Assembly: GCF_003383615.1 (NCBI RefSeq)
Contig: NZ_QNUL01000005.1
Location: 124,001-188,000 of the forward strand
DNA length: 64,000 nt
Direction: 5' to 3'
Source of the DNA: Dyadobacter luteus
Lineage (GTDB): Bacteria; Bacteroidota; Bacteroidia; Cytophagales; Spirosomataceae
Within the stretch, counting starts at the first letter, position 1. Each line of letters begins with the position of its first letter. A model generated the notes under the pieces. The model saw nothing but the letters and a program-made list of their open reading frames with translations. It did no database searches and had not been told where the DNA came from. Positions 1 to 9,535 of the stretch are shown here, piece by piece. Position numbers and translations under genes: made by a program.

Positions 1-158
1 GGCAATGGGTGAATTTCGTTATGTAGGGTTTTTCAAAAAGGACAAATCGTCATTATTCGCTCGTCTTGATAGCCGGTATTATTCTCCTTTGTGTATGCTG
101 CTGGCTTTTAATTCGTTTATGGTTGCTATTTATTTTTAGCTATTCAACAACATGTATC

Positions 159-1220
159 ATGATGCATTATATATTTCAAAATAAGATAAAGTACATTACC
201 CCTTTTGTTGCGATGTTGGTACTGTGGGGCTGCGGCGAGGAAAAACCAAAAGAGCAGCAACTGGCGGATGAGACTGTCATCACCGTCAGGCTTGATTCTG
301 TGAAAACTGCTTCCCGTTCCGAACCTATTCGGGTGGCGGGTGCTGTGGCCTCTTCCGAGGAGGCGCGGTTGTCCTTTAAAATAGGCGGGATCGTGTCAAA
401 AGTATTGGTAAAAGAAGGGCAGGCTGTGAGGAAAGGGCAACTACTTGCAGTGTTGGATATGACTGAAATTGATGCCCAGGTAAAACAGGCTGCATTTGCC
501 GCTGAGAAATCGGAAAGGGATTTTCAACGTGTGCAGAATATGCTGAATGACACTGCTGCAACTTTGGAACAATTACAGAACGCCCGTACAGGTTTGGATG
601 TAAACAGGCAAAATCTTGACATTGCCAGGTTCAATCAGTCTTTTGCCAGAATTGTATCACCGATAGACGGTACTGTTACACGAAAGCAAATCAGTGAAGG
701 CGAATTTGTGGGTCCGGGTAGCCCGGGGATAGTGGTTACCTCCAGCCGTAGAAATGATTGGGTGATGAGGGTAAATGTCTCTGATAAAGATTGGGCAAGA
801 TTGAAAATAGGAGATTTGGCACAAGTTCATCTGGATGCCTATCCTGAAGAAATATTTAAAGGGACAATCAGCAGTTTAGCTCAGTCGGCAGATCCTGTGA
901 GCAAGCTTTATCAGGCAGAAATCAGGATTGACCCGGCTGGCAAAAGATTCGCAACTGGTCTGTTTGGCAAGGTGGAGATCAGCTCATCTCAAAGCCGGAC
1001 ATATGCGGTTGTTCCGGTAGAGTCGATTATAGAGGGGAATGGGAATACGGGTTATGTTTTTGTAAATGAGAACAATAAGGCAAAGAAGATTCCGGTAAAA
1101 ATCGGATATCTGGATGGTAACTCGGTTCTGATCAGCGAAGGGCTGGAAAATGTGAAGCAGGTAGTTACTTCAGGATCGGCATTTCTGACGGATTCTGTGG
1201 AGTTAAGGGTTAAGAATTAG
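159..1220 (+). CDS. RND efflux periplasmic adaptor (membrane fusion) lipoprotein
   Basis: Periplasmic adaptor that would bridge an inner-membrane RND pump to an outer-membrane channel. The start chosen is the first ATG pair (159/162); it gives a short basic N-terminus, a hydrophobic stretch and a lipobox ending LWGC with the lipidated Cys near residue 25, whereas the upstream TTG at 66 would put an extra hydrophobic segment in front. The lipoyl-like halves are visible as EEARLSFKIGGIVSKVLV and IVSPIDGTVTRKQISEG, separated by a helical hairpin rich in Gln and Leu, followed by beta-barrel and membrane-proximal parts (about 353 residues, normal for HlyD-type adaptors). The RND pump lies 580 bp downstream on the same strand. 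No TolC-type outer-membrane gene is in the window. The substrate cannot be read from the sequence. Confidence 0.9.
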   Translation: MMHYIFQNKIKYITPFVAMLVLWGCGEEKPKEQQLADETVITVRLDSVKTASRSEPIRVAGAVASSEEARLSFKIGGIVSKVLVKEGQAVRKGQLLAVLDMTEIDAQVKQAAFAAEKSERDFQRVQNMLNDTAATLEQLQNARTGLDVNRQNLDIARFNQSFARIVSPIDGTVTRKQISEGEFVGPGSPGIVVTSSRRNDWVMRVNVSDKDWARLKIGDLAQVHLDAYPEEIFKGTISSLAQSADPVSKLYQAEIRIDPAGKRFATGLFGKVEISSSQSRTYAVVPVESIIEGNGNTGYVFVNENNKAKKIPVKIGYLDGNSVLISEGLENVKQVVTSGSAFLTDSVELRVKN

Positions 1221-1233
1221 GAGTTAAAAACCT

Positions 1234-1572
1234 TCAGCTAATCAGCTTTTGAAGCTGAGTGGTTAATGATGTTAGAAACACAGGTTTTAAGGAGGTGACC
1301 CGGTTCGAGATTAAAGATTCATTCAATAAGAAAATTTTATGAATGCGAACAAAGCTTCTGAGAGGGAGAGGACTACCAATAAAGTCCGATTGGTCAATCG
1401 CAATAGACAAGTGATCGGTTTTCACCTGGCTTGTTATCTGAATCAAAAGATAATCTCCCGTCTGATTGACGAGATCATTGGAAATCACTATAGCTGGACG
1501 CTTTTTACTTTGAGAAATATCTGTAAAAGGAAACAGAACGGCAACTATGTCACCTTGTTGATAGAGAGCCAT
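1234..1572 (-). CDS. MazF/PemK-family mRNA interferase toxin
   Basis: Type II toxin-antitoxin toxin, expected to cleave mRNA at short sequence motifs. The 112-residue product has the family signature: N-terminal GDIVAVLFPFTD, then KKRPAIVIS (the conserved RPA/VV strand) and a middle ITS motif. It is transcribed on the minus strand directly after the antitoxin-like gene (4-bp gap) and sits antisense between the RND adaptor and pump genes. Identity as a MazF-fold protein is strong; cleavage specificity is unknown. Confidence 0.85.
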   Translation of the reverse strand: MALYQQGDIVAVLFPFTDISQSKKRPAIVISNDLVNQTGDYLLIQITSQVKTDHLSIAIDQSDFIGSPLPLRSFVRIHKIFLLNESLISNRVTSLKPVFLTSLTTQLQKLIS

Positions 1573-1576
1573 ACTG

Positions 1577-1768
1577 TCAGATCAATTTATCCCAACGAAG
1601 ATCTTCTTCACTTTCCCATTCTTCAGCAAGGGAAGGTTCCGATAACATCGTTGTTTCATCCACCTTATGAAGTCTTTTTACAATAGAAATTCCCTCTATT
1701 TCATGAAGTGCTTTTTCTATTGTTTCGATATCAACGTTCTCGCGAACAGTTACTAACAGAGTTTCCAT
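1577..1768 (-). CDS. Small acidic antitoxin of the MazF-like module
   Basis: A 63-residue acidic protein encoded immediately upstream of the MazF-like toxin, in the position and size expected of the cognate antitoxin. Its N-terminus METLLVTVRENVDIETIEKA reads like a short beta-alpha unit rather than a classical MazE AbrB fold, and the C-terminal half (SLAEEWESEEDLRWDKLI) is a Glu/Trp-rich tail like those that wrap MazF toxins. The antitoxin role rests on gene context and composition; there is no recognised DNA-binding domain. Autoregulation of the pair is likely but no operator was identified. Confidence 0.7.
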   Translation of the reverse strand: METLLVTVRENVDIETIEKALHEIEGISIVKRLHKVDETTMLSEPSLAEEWESEEDLRWDKLI

Positions 1769-1803
1769 GTCAATTGGGATTTAAACAAAAATACTAAAAG
1801 AGA

Positions 1804-4800
1804 ATGAATTTATCTGAATTTTCCGTAAAGAACTGGCAGTTCATGCTGGTGATGTTTATTGGAGTGGTGGCATTGGGATTGAACTCTCTTTTCAATATGC
1901 CAAGAGGAGAAGATCCGGAGTTTTTTGCACCTTCATTTGCCATCGTTTATGTATATCCGGGAACAGATGCGCTGGATATGGAAGAGCTTGTTGTGGACAA
2001 GGTTGAAAAGAAACTGATGGCGCTGGAAAATGTCAATAACATCAAAACCAATGTGGATGATGGCTTGGCTGTAGTGGTTATAGAATACGATTACAGTGAA
2101 GATCCCGACGAGAAATACCAGGAGTTGGTACGTGAAGTAGGTGCGCTTTCTGCAGAACTCCCAAGTGATATATTCAGAACTGAAATCAGGAGATTTTCAC
2201 CTACGGATGTGAATATTGTGCAAGTTGCACTTGTGTCAGAAACAGCATCCAATAAAGAAATGGGCGACATTTCGGATGATTTGAAAGATGAACTTTCCAA
2301 AATAAAGAGCCTGAAAAGTGTCGAAAACTGGGGTTTTCCGGCCAGAACGGTACGCATTTCTCTTAATCTGGAAAAGATGGCACTGGAAGGGGTTCCCGTC
2401 AATCAGGTGATTCAGACTTTACAAGCAGAGAACTACAATATTCCCGGGGGAAGTATCCAGGCGAATACGCGTAAGTTCAATATCAAAACATCCGGCGACT
2501 ATACTTCTCTGGACGAAATCAGAAATACCATTGTAGCGAATACAGGTTTTGGTACGCCATCGCAAAAAGTGATATATCTGTCAGACGTAGCCACAGTTGA
2601 ATACGACGAAGCAGAAGAATCACATATCACACGACTTAATGGACATCGCTGTGTGTTGGTGACAGCCGCACAAAAGGAAGGCCAGAATATCGAGCAGGTG
2701 GGGAAGGTGTTGAACCCTGTCATTACAAAGTTCGAAAAGACACTTCCTTCTCATATTAAACTGATCAAGAGTTTTGACCAGTCGGAAAGTGTGAGTAAAA
2801 GGCTGGGGCGTTTCGCCAAGGATTTTGCAATCGCGATTTTTTTGGTTTCGCTTACTTTGCTTCCTTTAGGGTTCAGAGCTGCGCTGGTAGTGATGATATC
2901 TATTCCTTTGTCGCTGGCGATGGGGCTGGCTGCTATCGATTATCTTGGTTTCAGTATCAATCAGCTGAGTATTGTCGGACTGATCGTTTCCCTTGGAATC
3001 CTCGTGGACGATTCCATTGTGGTGGTCGAAAACATAGAACGCTGGATGAGGGATGGCTATACGAAACGCGAGGCCGCCGTAAAAGCAACCAAGCAGATTA
3101 CGCTTGCCGTAATTGGATGTACGGTTACGCTGGTGCTGGCGTTCCTGCCACTTAATTTCCTTCCGGAGGCATCCGGAGATTTTATCAGAAGTTTGCCGAT
3201 GGCGGTAAGCATGACGATTATTGCTTCTATGGTTGTGTCGCTGACGATCGTTCCGTTTCTGAGTAGCCGATTGCTGAAAGAAAGCCATAATCCTGAAGGA
3301 AATATTTTCATGCGCTCATTACGGAAAGTGATCAGTGGATCTTACAGTAAGCTTTTACACTGGGCTTTGCGGCACCCGTTGCCAACATTGGGCGTAGCGT
3401 TGGTGTTGTTCGCAGGGTCTCTGGGATTAACCAAAGTAATTGGTTTTTCGCTCTTTCCTAAATCGGAAAAACCAATGTTCCTGATCACAGTCGAAACGCC
3501 TGATGGTACAGCATTGTCTGAAACGGATCGTATAGCCCGCTTCGTGGAACAGGAAGTAAAGAAAATTCCGGAACTCCGCTATGTGACAACGAATGTCGGA
3601 AAGGGAAATCCGCGTATCTATTATAACGTAATCCAGCGCTCGGATGCCACCAATTTTGCCGAATTGTTTGTCCAATTGAAAGATATGAAACCGGCAGATA
3701 AGGAGGTGATTATTGAAAAACTCAGAAATGGTTTCAGCCATGTAGCCAATGCAAAGGTGGAGGTGAAAGATTTTGAGCAAGGACCCAATACTGAAGCACC
3801 GATAGCGATCCGGGTTTTTGGTGAAGATCTGGATAAATTACGTTCAGCCGCTGCAGGAGTTGAAAAAGTGTTGAAAGGCACGCCGGGAACAATCTACATC
3901 AACAACCCGATTGCCAATCAGAAAACTGATATCAGAGTCAAAATTAACAAAGAGAAAGCAAGTATGATGGGGATTTCTGTGGCAGAAGTGAACAGAACTA
4001 TACGTCTTGCGGTAGCGGGTCTTAACATTGGAATGTATAAAGATGAAAATGGGGATGATTATGCTATTAATCTCACGATGCCTAAAGGCAAGGTAGCGGA
4101 TCAGAGTGTTTTGAATAATTTGTATATCAATACGCTGACGGGTACATCAGTGCCATTACGTCAAATCGCTGACTTGCAATTCGAAAGTGCGGTGAGTCAG
4201 ATCCGGCATTATGATCAGGATCGGTACGTGACTGTATCTGCCTATGTAAAAAAAGGATTTTTGGTTGACGCCGTATATAATCAGATTATTGCCAAACTGG
4301 ATAAATACCAGTTCCCGGAAGGGTTCAGTTATAAAGCAGCGGGAGAACTTGAGGCCAGAGAAAAGTCGTTCAGCGGGTTAGGAACAATTATTCTGATTAC
4401 TGCATTTGGATTTCTTGGCGTACTTGTACTGGAATTTGGTACTTTCAAAAGCTCATTAATTGTACTTTCAGTGATTCCGCTTGGGATTATCGGCGCATTG
4501 TCAGCCTTGTTTGTAGTGGGTTATCCGCTATCGTTTGTAGCCGTAATCGGTCTGATCGCGTTGATTGGTATAGAAGTGAAAAACTCAATACTCCTGGTTG
4601 ATTTTACCAACCAATTGCGTGCGGAAGGATTGTCTTTAATAGACGCAATACAACAGGCAGGAGAAATCAGGTTTGTTCCAATTGTGCTTACTTCGCTCAC
4701 CGCAATCGGCGGACTCATTCCTTTGGCCATTGAGGGTAATCCGCTATACTCGCCACTGGCCTGGGTGCTCATAGGAGGGTTGATCAGCTCAACTTTGCTG

Positions 4801-4875
4801 TCCCGGATTGTAACACCTGTGTTGTACAAATTATTACCTCCCAAGGTAGAGCCTGTCCCGACAAACGAAGATTAA
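1804..4875 (+). CDS. RND efflux transporter permease (AcrB/HAE family)
   Basis: Inner-membrane proton-driven multidrug or solute exporter, 1023 residues, full length for the family. N-terminal TM1 (residues ~10-30) is followed by the porter domain. The central membrane block holds the proton-relay Asp pair in GILVDDSIVVVEN, and the second repeat carries the relay Lys region in IGIEVKNSILLVDF. Twelve TM segments are implied by the duplicated architecture. The N-terminal NMPRGEDPEF is typical of the HAE subgroup common in Bacteroidota. It is the partner of the adaptor at 159-1220, with the toxin-antitoxin pair in between on the other strand. Its stop lies 6 bp from the stop of the convergent RDD gene. 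Confidence 0.92.
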   Translation: MNLSEFSVKNWQFMLVMFIGVVALGLNSLFNMPRGEDPEFFAPSFAIVYVYPGTDALDMEELVVDKVEKKLMALENVNNIKTNVDDGLAVVVIEYDYSEDPDEKYQELVREVGALSAELPSDIFRTEIRRFSPTDVNIVQVALVSETASNKEMGDISDDLKDELSKIKSLKSVENWGFPARTVRISLNLEKMALEGVPVNQVIQTLQAENYNIPGGSIQANTRKFNIKTSGDYTSLDEIRNTIVANTGFGTPSQKVIYLSDVATVEYDEAEESHITRLNGHRCVLVTAAQKEGQNIEQVGKVLNPVITKFEKTLPSHIKLIKSFDQSESVSKRLGRFAKDFAIAIFLVSLTLLPLGFRAALVVMISIPLSLAMGLAAIDYLGFSINQLSIVGLIVSLGILVDDSIVVVENIERWMRDGYTKREAAVKATKQITLAVIGCTVTLVLAFLPLNFLPEASGDFIRSLPMAVSMTIIASMVVSLTIVPFLSSRLLKESHNPEGNIFMRSLRKVISGSYSKLLHWALRHPLPTLGVALVLFAGSLGLTKVIGFSLFPKSEKPMFLITVETPDGTALSETDRIARFVEQEVKKIPELRYVTTNVGKGNPRIYYNVIQRSDATNFAELFVQLKDMKPADKEVIIEKLRNGFSHVANAKVEVKDFEQGPNTEAPIAIRVFGEDLDKLRSAAAGVEKVLKGTPGTIYINNPIANQKTDIRVKINKEKASMMGISVAEVNRTIRLAVAGLNIGMYKDENGDDYAINLTMPKGKVADQSVLNNLYINTLTGTSVPLRQIADLQFESAVSQIRHYDQDRYVTVSAYVKKGFLVDAVYNQIIAKLDKYQFPEGFSYKAAGELEAREKSFSGLGTIILITAFGFLGVLVLEFGTFKSSLIVLSVIPLGIIGALSALFVVGYPLSFVAVIGLIALIGIEVKNSILLVDFTNQLRAEGLSLIDAIQQAGEIRFVPIVLTSLTAIGGLIPLAIEGNPLYSPLAWVLIGGLISSTLLSRIVTPVLYKLLPPKVEPVPTNED

Positions 4876-4881
4876 CAGGTG

Positions 4882-5592
4882 CTAAGCAGACTGGATATGG
4901 GCATAGTAATCGAAATCGGAAATGATTTGTCTTAGGAAATTATCTCCCGTGTCCAGGCTATGAATACCTAATAAAGATTCAATTTTATGCATACTGGTTT
5001 CCATCAATTGTTCATTGTTGGAGGCCAGTACTTTTTTCAGTGTGCGGATATCATTATCGGACAATTGTACTACTTCAGGATAGCGGGGTTTGTAGTTATC
5101 AGCAAGTGCAGGCGTAATGATGTGCTCCAGACTGATACTCGCTTGTGTTTTGATCACAGCCGTGCCCGCCGCTAAGTCTCCCAATCTTTGTCCTTTACCG
5201 GTGATAGCTATAGTAAGTATACCAACCACACCCGAGAAAATGGTTACGTCAATGATAGCGAGTAACCATCGCAACAAATAAGCACTTAGCGTTGCTTTGT
5301 TTCCGTCCAGCCTGATGACCTTTATCTTTAATGCCATTTTCCCAACAGTTTGTCCATCAAGAAAATATTCACAAACCAGAGGATAAAGCATAATGGGAAG
5401 CATAATAAGCCCGGTAAGCATCCAGGTTTGAGAAAAAGAGTCGGCGAAAATGGATGCCTTTAATCCGGTGACCGTTAAGATCCACCCAAAGTAAATGGCG
5501 TAATCAATCAGCTGGGCTAAAATCCGGTCTCCAATGCTGGCAATTTCATAATCAACGCCTACATTCTGGGCTGTGTCAATCTGTAAGCTCAT
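4882..5592 (-). CDS. RDD family membrane protein
   Basis: Multi-pass membrane protein of 236 residues with an RDD domain. The domain opens with ASIGDRILAQLIDYAIYFGW, followed by hydrophobic helices, then DGQTVGKMALKIKVIRLDG and the closing KGQRLGDLAAGTAVIKTQ. The C-terminal ~80 residues are soluble. It is divergent from the SpoIIM-like gene (97-bp gap) and belongs to the MoxR/DUF58 cluster that follows, where RDD and SpoIIM proteins are frequent companions. The molecular function of the family is poorly defined. Confidence 0.85.
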   Translation of the reverse strand: MSLQIDTAQNVGVDYEIASIGDRILAQLIDYAIYFGWILTVTGLKASIFADSFSQTWMLTGLIMLPIMLYPLVCEYFLDGQTVGKMALKIKVIRLDGNKATLSAYLLRWLLAIIDVTIFSGVVGILTIAITGKGQRLGDLAAGTAVIKTQASISLEHIITPALADNYKPRYPEVVQLSDNDIRTLKKVLASNNEQLMETSMHKIESLLGIHSLDTGDNFLRQIISDFDYYAHIQSA

Positions 5593-5689
5593 TATATCAG
5601 TTAAAAGTTTGTTGGCATAAAAAAAACAATATCTTGCAAGAAAAATACTTCAATCCTTTAAGCTTTCCAATTCTGCTATTTGCATCCGT

Positions 5690-6634
5690 ATGAAAGAAGC
5701 TGTCTTTGTAAAACGTAATGCTGAACGATGGCGGTCTTATGAAGAAAGCAGTACGGACAATCCGGATGTACTTACATCGCGCTTTGTCGCCCTTACAGAT
5801 GACCTTTCCTATGCGCGTACATTCTATCCGGGTTCATCTGTGCTGAAATACCTCAATGGGATCACTGCAGAATTACACAGAAAACTATACAGCAACAGGA
5901 AAGAAGATCGGGGCAGAATTATCACTTTCTGGAAATATGAACTTCCATATATCAGCTTTCAGGCGCGAAATCAATTGCTATATGCATTTCTGATTTTCTT
6001 TGTAACGATACTGATCGGTTGTGTGTCGGCTGCTAATGACGATACTTTTGTAAGATTGATTCTGGGCGATGGATATGTGAACCAAACACTTGAAAATATT
6101 AAAAACGGAGATCCTCTCGCGATTTACAAATCAAGCTCTTCAGCAGATATGTTTCTGGCTATTACTGTGAATAATATCCGCGTGTCATTTATGGCTTTTG
6201 TTGCCGGGATATTATTTTCGGCAGGAACTGTCTTTGTACTGGTGCAAAACGGCATTATGCTGGGTGCTTTCCAATACTTCTTTTTTGAGCGTGATTTATT
6301 ACTTCAATCTATCCTCAAAATCTGGATTCACGGTACGCTGGAAATCTCAGCCATTGTAATTGCAAGCGCTGCGGGGCTGGTCATGGGCAATAGTCTTCTG
6401 TTTCCCGGAACATTTTCAAGGCTTGAATCATTCAAAGCCGGTGCCAAAAAGGGCTTGAAGCTGGCTATCGGGCTGGTTCCTGTTTTTATTACGGCTGGTT
6501 TTCTGGAAAGCTTTGTTACCCGACTCACACTACCGGTTTGGGGGAGCGTAAGCATTATAATGGTATCTGCCATTTTTATCATCTGGTATTTTGTGATTTA
6601 TCCCCGAAGATTATACGGCCAACAAACAGACTAG
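5690..6634 (+). CDS. Stage II sporulation protein M (SpoIIM) family membrane protein
   Basis: A 314-residue protein with a soluble N-terminal ~95 residues (MKEAVFVKRNAERWRSYEES) and several TM helices starting near residue 100 (LLYAFLIFFVTILIGCVSAA). The SpoIIM-type core is visible in NNIRVSFMAFVAGILFSAGT and HGTLEISAIVIASAAGLVMG. The organism is not a sporulator; the family occurs widely next to MoxR and DUF58 genes and is not restricted to sporulation. First gene of the plus-strand run ending with DUF58 at 11988; a 51-bp gap to the next gene. Confidence 0.85.
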   Translation: MKEAVFVKRNAERWRSYEESSTDNPDVLTSRFVALTDDLSYARTFYPGSSVLKYLNGITAELHRKLYSNRKEDRGRIITFWKYELPYISFQARNQLLYAFLIFFVTILIGCVSAANDDTFVRLILGDGYVNQTLENIKNGDPLAIYKSSSSADMFLAITVNNIRVSFMAFVAGILFSAGTVFVLVQNGIMLGAFQYFFFERDLLLQSILKIWIHGTLEISAIVIASAAGLVMGNSLLFPGTFSRLESFKAGAKKGLKLAIGLVPVFITAGFLESFVTRLTLPVWGSVSIIMVSAIFIIWYFVIYPRRLYGQQTD

Positions 6635-6685
6635 AGGAATTCATTCATTTTAAACTCACACATATAACTAACTCTACCCATCCCA

Positions 6686-7564
6686 ATGGCAACTAAAGAA
6701 CCGATTGTACTACTTCAGCAAAGAGATTTTGGTCAAAAAATTAACGCATCCTTTGATTTTGCGATCAGGAATCTGGGGCCTCTGGTTAAAGCCATCATGC
6801 TTATTGCCGGTCCGCCTGCTCTGTTGTCAGGGATTGCTCAGGGAATGTTTCAGTCGCGGTTGCTCACATCGGGAGTCGGGAAGAATTCAATAGATTCGCT
6901 TTACCAATATCTTACGGTGGATTATTTCTTCGTCATGCTGTTCAGTATGATCGCTTACACACTTTCGTATGCAGTGGTATGTGCCTACATGGTTTTGTAC
7001 GAAGAGAGAGGTTCGGGAATTCAAATCACCCCCTCCGATGTGTGGCAGAAAATTTTACAAACGCTCTCTGCAACTGTGGTTTCTACGCTGCTTGCTATGG
7101 TTGCCATTTTGATAGGCTTTGTATTTTTCTTTATACCAGGTGTTTATCTGGCGGTATGTTTTCAGCTTTATCTGATGGTTGTTATCAGAGAAAAATTATC
7201 GGCGACAGAATCGCTGGCCAGGAGTCGTAATCTGGTCACCGGTAAATGGTGGTCTACATTTGGGTTGATGATCATCATGTCCATTATTGCTGGGATCATA
7301 TCCATCGTTTTTCAATTCCCCATGTTGCTGGCAACTATTTTTACTACACTAGGTTTAGGCGACGGTATTGCCAGTTCACCTGTCATATTAGTAGTTGCAA
7401 GCACAATCTCAATCGTAGGATCTAATTTAATAAACGGCTTAATATGGATTGCAGCCGGCTTTCAGTATTACAATCTGGTTGAACGTCACGATGGATCAGG
7501 GTTGAGAGCCGAAATCGATTCGTTGGGAAGCGGAGATGTGATACGCCCGGCAGAGGAATTTTAA
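6686..7564 (+). CDS. Multi-pass membrane protein of the MoxR cluster
   Basis: A 292-residue protein with about six hydrophobic segments, including LVKAIMLIAGPPALLSGIAQ near the start and GFVFFFIPGVYLAVCFQLYLMVV near the middle. The pattern resembles DUF975 or glycerophosphodiester phosphodiesterase membrane-domain proteins, but no catalytic domain is attached and no precise family can be assigned by eye. It lies 51 bp after the SpoIIM-like gene and 8 bp before the DUF4129 gene, so it is almost certainly co-transcribed with them. Confidence 0.75.
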   Translation: MATKEPIVLLQQRDFGQKINASFDFAIRNLGPLVKAIMLIAGPPALLSGIAQGMFQSRLLTSGVGKNSIDSLYQYLTVDYFFVMLFSMIAYTLSYAVVCAYMVLYEERGSGIQITPSDVWQKILQTLSATVVSTLLAMVAILIGFVFFFIPGVYLAVCFQLYLMVVIREKLSATESLARSRNLVTGKWWSTFGLMIIMSIIAGIISIVFQFPMLLATIFTTLGLGDGIASSPVILVVASTISIVGSNLINGLIWIAAGFQYYNLVERHDGSGLRAEIDSLGSGDVIRPAEEF

Positions 7565-7572
7565 CTTATCAA

Positions 7573-8331
7573 ATGTTGACCCGTATCTCAGAACTGCCTC
7601 GGAAATTCATCCATCCCAGATTTGCTTTTGTAGGTCTGGTTGTTCTGCTGTGCCTCATCCGACCGGTGTTTGCTCAGAAAAATGATTCACTTCCAAGCAA
7701 TGCAATCAAAGATAACGGTGCAATTGTAGCAAGATATCCTGCCAGCACGAGTCTGGAAAAATTCAAAAATGACAGGAAGTATAATTATACAAATGATCCT
7801 GCTCCTCCCAAAAATCCGCTGGAAAGATGGATTAACTGGTTTATACGTTGGATAAATTCCTTTTTTAACTCCAAATCTTATGATAATTTCTGGGAGTATG
7901 TGATTATGCTCGTGACAGCGGGTATTGTGATCTATCTGTTATATAAAGCCAAAATATTTGATTTTATATTACCTTCTAATCCCGCAGCTCAGTCGGCAGA
8001 GTACATTGTGGGTCAGGAGAATATTCATGAGATTAATTTTGATGATGCCATTCAGAACGCTTTGACGAAACAGGATTTCAGACTGGCAATTCGTTTGCAA
8101 TATCTGCAGATTCTTAAATTACTTACAGGCAGAAATCTGATTCACTGGAAACCCAATCTTACCAATCATACCTACATACAGGAATTGGAAAATACGCGCT
8201 ATCACAACGATTTTGCGGAAATTACAAGATACTTCGAGTTTGCCTGGTATGGCGATTTCGAAATCAGTGAATCAGGATTTAAGGAGATGAAAGCGTTTTC
8301 AGACTCATTCGTTAAAAACATCGGACATTAA
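7573..8331 (+). CDS. DUF4129 domain-containing membrane protein
   Basis: A 252-residue protein with an N-terminal signal segment ending in PVFAQ, an extracytoplasmic region, one TM helix at ~113-130 (YVIMLVTAGIVIYLLYKA) and a cytoplasmic C-terminal domain. That domain has the DUF4129 pattern: FRLAIRLQYLQILKLL, a Trp-rich turn and ITRYFEFAWYGDFEIS. DUF4129 proteins often contain transglutaminase partners and sit in MoxR/DUF58 clusters. Starts 8 bp after the preceding stop; the next gene begins 18 bp downstream. The function is unknown. Confidence 0.8.
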   Translation: MLTRISELPRKFIHPRFAFVGLVVLLCLIRPVFAQKNDSLPSNAIKDNGAIVARYPASTSLEKFKNDRKYNYTNDPAPPKNPLERWINWFIRWINSFFNSKSYDNFWEYVIMLVTAGIVIYLLYKAKIFDFILPSNPAAQSAEYIVGQENIHEINFDDAIQNALTKQDFRLAIRLQYLQILKLLTGRNLIHWKPNLTNHTYIQELENTRYHNDFAEITRYFEFAWYGDFEISESGFKEMKAFSDSFVKNIGH

Positions 8332-8349
8332 TCAGGTTTTGGGATCACT

Positions 8350-9534
8350 ATGCTTTTTAACCTAAACAGATACTGGTACTTTTTGTTGGTGATGCTGCTT
8401 GGTTATGGGCTGTTCGAATATTACCGTCCGAAACCAATCGACTGGAAGGAATCCTATTCGAATAAGGATCATATACCATTTGGAGGTAAAGTGATTTTTG
8501 AAATATTACCGGAAATGGTAGGCAATCAGCGTGTGGAAAGTGTCAGAATACCTCCTTACAATCAGCTTGATTCAAATTATGCTGCAGAAAAAAGTAGTTA
8601 TATTTTTATCAATTCGCAGTTTCAAATAGATAAAAACGACCGGGACAGGTTGTTCGGTTATGTCAGGTCGGGGAATGTGGTCTTTATCTCTGCATATAGT
8701 TTTGATAAAGATTTCCTGGATTCGCTGAACATAGAGGCGCCGCAAAACAAACCTTCACTCAAAGATTCGGCCAGCAGAGTTTATTTTGTCAATCCGTTGC
8801 TAAAGGATCAAGGAAGTCTTTTTGATAAGGATGATGGGACTAATTATCTCAGGAATAAAAGTAAAAAACCTGTGACCATATTGGCTGTGAATGAAAAGCA
8901 ACAGCCTGTTTTTATAAAAGTTAGTCATGGGAAAGGACAGTTTTTTATTCATAACCTTCCTTTGGCTTTTACCAACTACTACGTTTTGGATTCGCTCACG
9001 AACAGACATGCGTTTCATGCACTGTCGTATCTGCCCAGGCAGCCGGTCTATTGGGATGAGTATCAGAAACAGGGGCGGTTTGGTGAAAATCAACATTCTC
9101 TTTTTCGGTATATTGTCAGCAATAGGGCTTTGAAGGCCGCATTTATTCTTACCTTGATAGCGCTGATTACTTACGCAGTTTTTGGAGGTAAAAGAAAACA
9201 AAGGGTGATACCGATCATTAATCCGCCTGCTAATGTCTCACTGGAATTCGTGAAGACGATAAGCAATATGTATTACCGCAAAAAAGATCACGCGAATCTG
9301 GCAGCAAAGCTGGCGCAGCAGTTCTGGATGTACGTGCGTGAGCGGTTCGGAATAACGCAGCAAAGGTTTCAGGTAGGAGAGCTGGAAGAAATGATTTCTA
9401 AAAGCAGCGGGCTGTCACGCCAGGAAACGGCAGACTTACTTACAGAGTTATACGATGAAACCGAGACATGGTCGGGTCAAAGATTGATTGAGCTGAATAC
9501 GAAGCTGGAAGATTTTTACGAGCGAACGAGGTAG
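8350..9534 (+). CDS. DUF4350 domain-containing membrane protein
   Basis: A 394-residue protein anchored by an N-terminal TM (YWYFLLVMLLGYGLFEYY). An extracytoplasmic DUF4350 region carries YIFINSQFQIDKNDRDRLFG and VSHGKGQFFIHNLPLAFTNY, a GATase-like fold in which the catalytic triad is not obvious. A second TM at ~258-280 (LKAAFILTLIALITYAVFG) leads to a cytoplasmic tail. The order DUF4129-DUF4350-MoxR-DUF58 is a common Bacteroidota arrangement. A G-rich tract starts right behind its stop codon. Confidence 0.8.
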   Translation: MLFNLNRYWYFLLVMLLGYGLFEYYRPKPIDWKESYSNKDHIPFGGKVIFEILPEMVGNQRVESVRIPPYNQLDSNYAAEKSSYIFINSQFQIDKNDRDRLFGYVRSGNVVFISAYSFDKDFLDSLNIEAPQNKPSLKDSASRVYFVNPLLKDQGSLFDKDDGTNYLRNKSKKPVTILAVNEKQQPVFIKVSHGKGQFFIHNLPLAFTNYYVLDSLTNRHAFHALSYLPRQPVYWDEYQKQGRFGENQHSLFRYIVSNRALKAAFILTLIALITYAVFGGKRKQRVIPIINPPANVSLEFVKTISNMYYRKKDHANLAAKLAQQFWMYVRERFGITQQRFQVGELEEMISKSSGLSRQETADLLTELYDETETWSGQRLIELNTKLEDFYERTR

Positions 9535-9535
9535 A

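Noticed and set aside
2..139. Open frame from the window edge to a stop at 137-139, possibly the 3' end of an upstream gene
   Set aside because: Only 45 codons are visible and the peptide shows no recognisable family motif; it may be a real gene end but cannot be supported.
66..158. N-terminal extension of the efflux adaptor from TTG 66
   Set aside because: It would place a second hydrophobic segment ahead of a complete lipoprotein signal peptide; ATG 159/162 explains the sequence better.
1339..1686. Plus-strand open frame opposite the MazF-type toxin
   Set aside because: The minus-strand frame carries the family motifs; this is its shadow.
2866..3288. Long minus-strand open frame within the RND pump gene
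   Set aside because: Low-complexity His/Arg/Asn-rich product opposite a clearly conserved gene; shadow frame.
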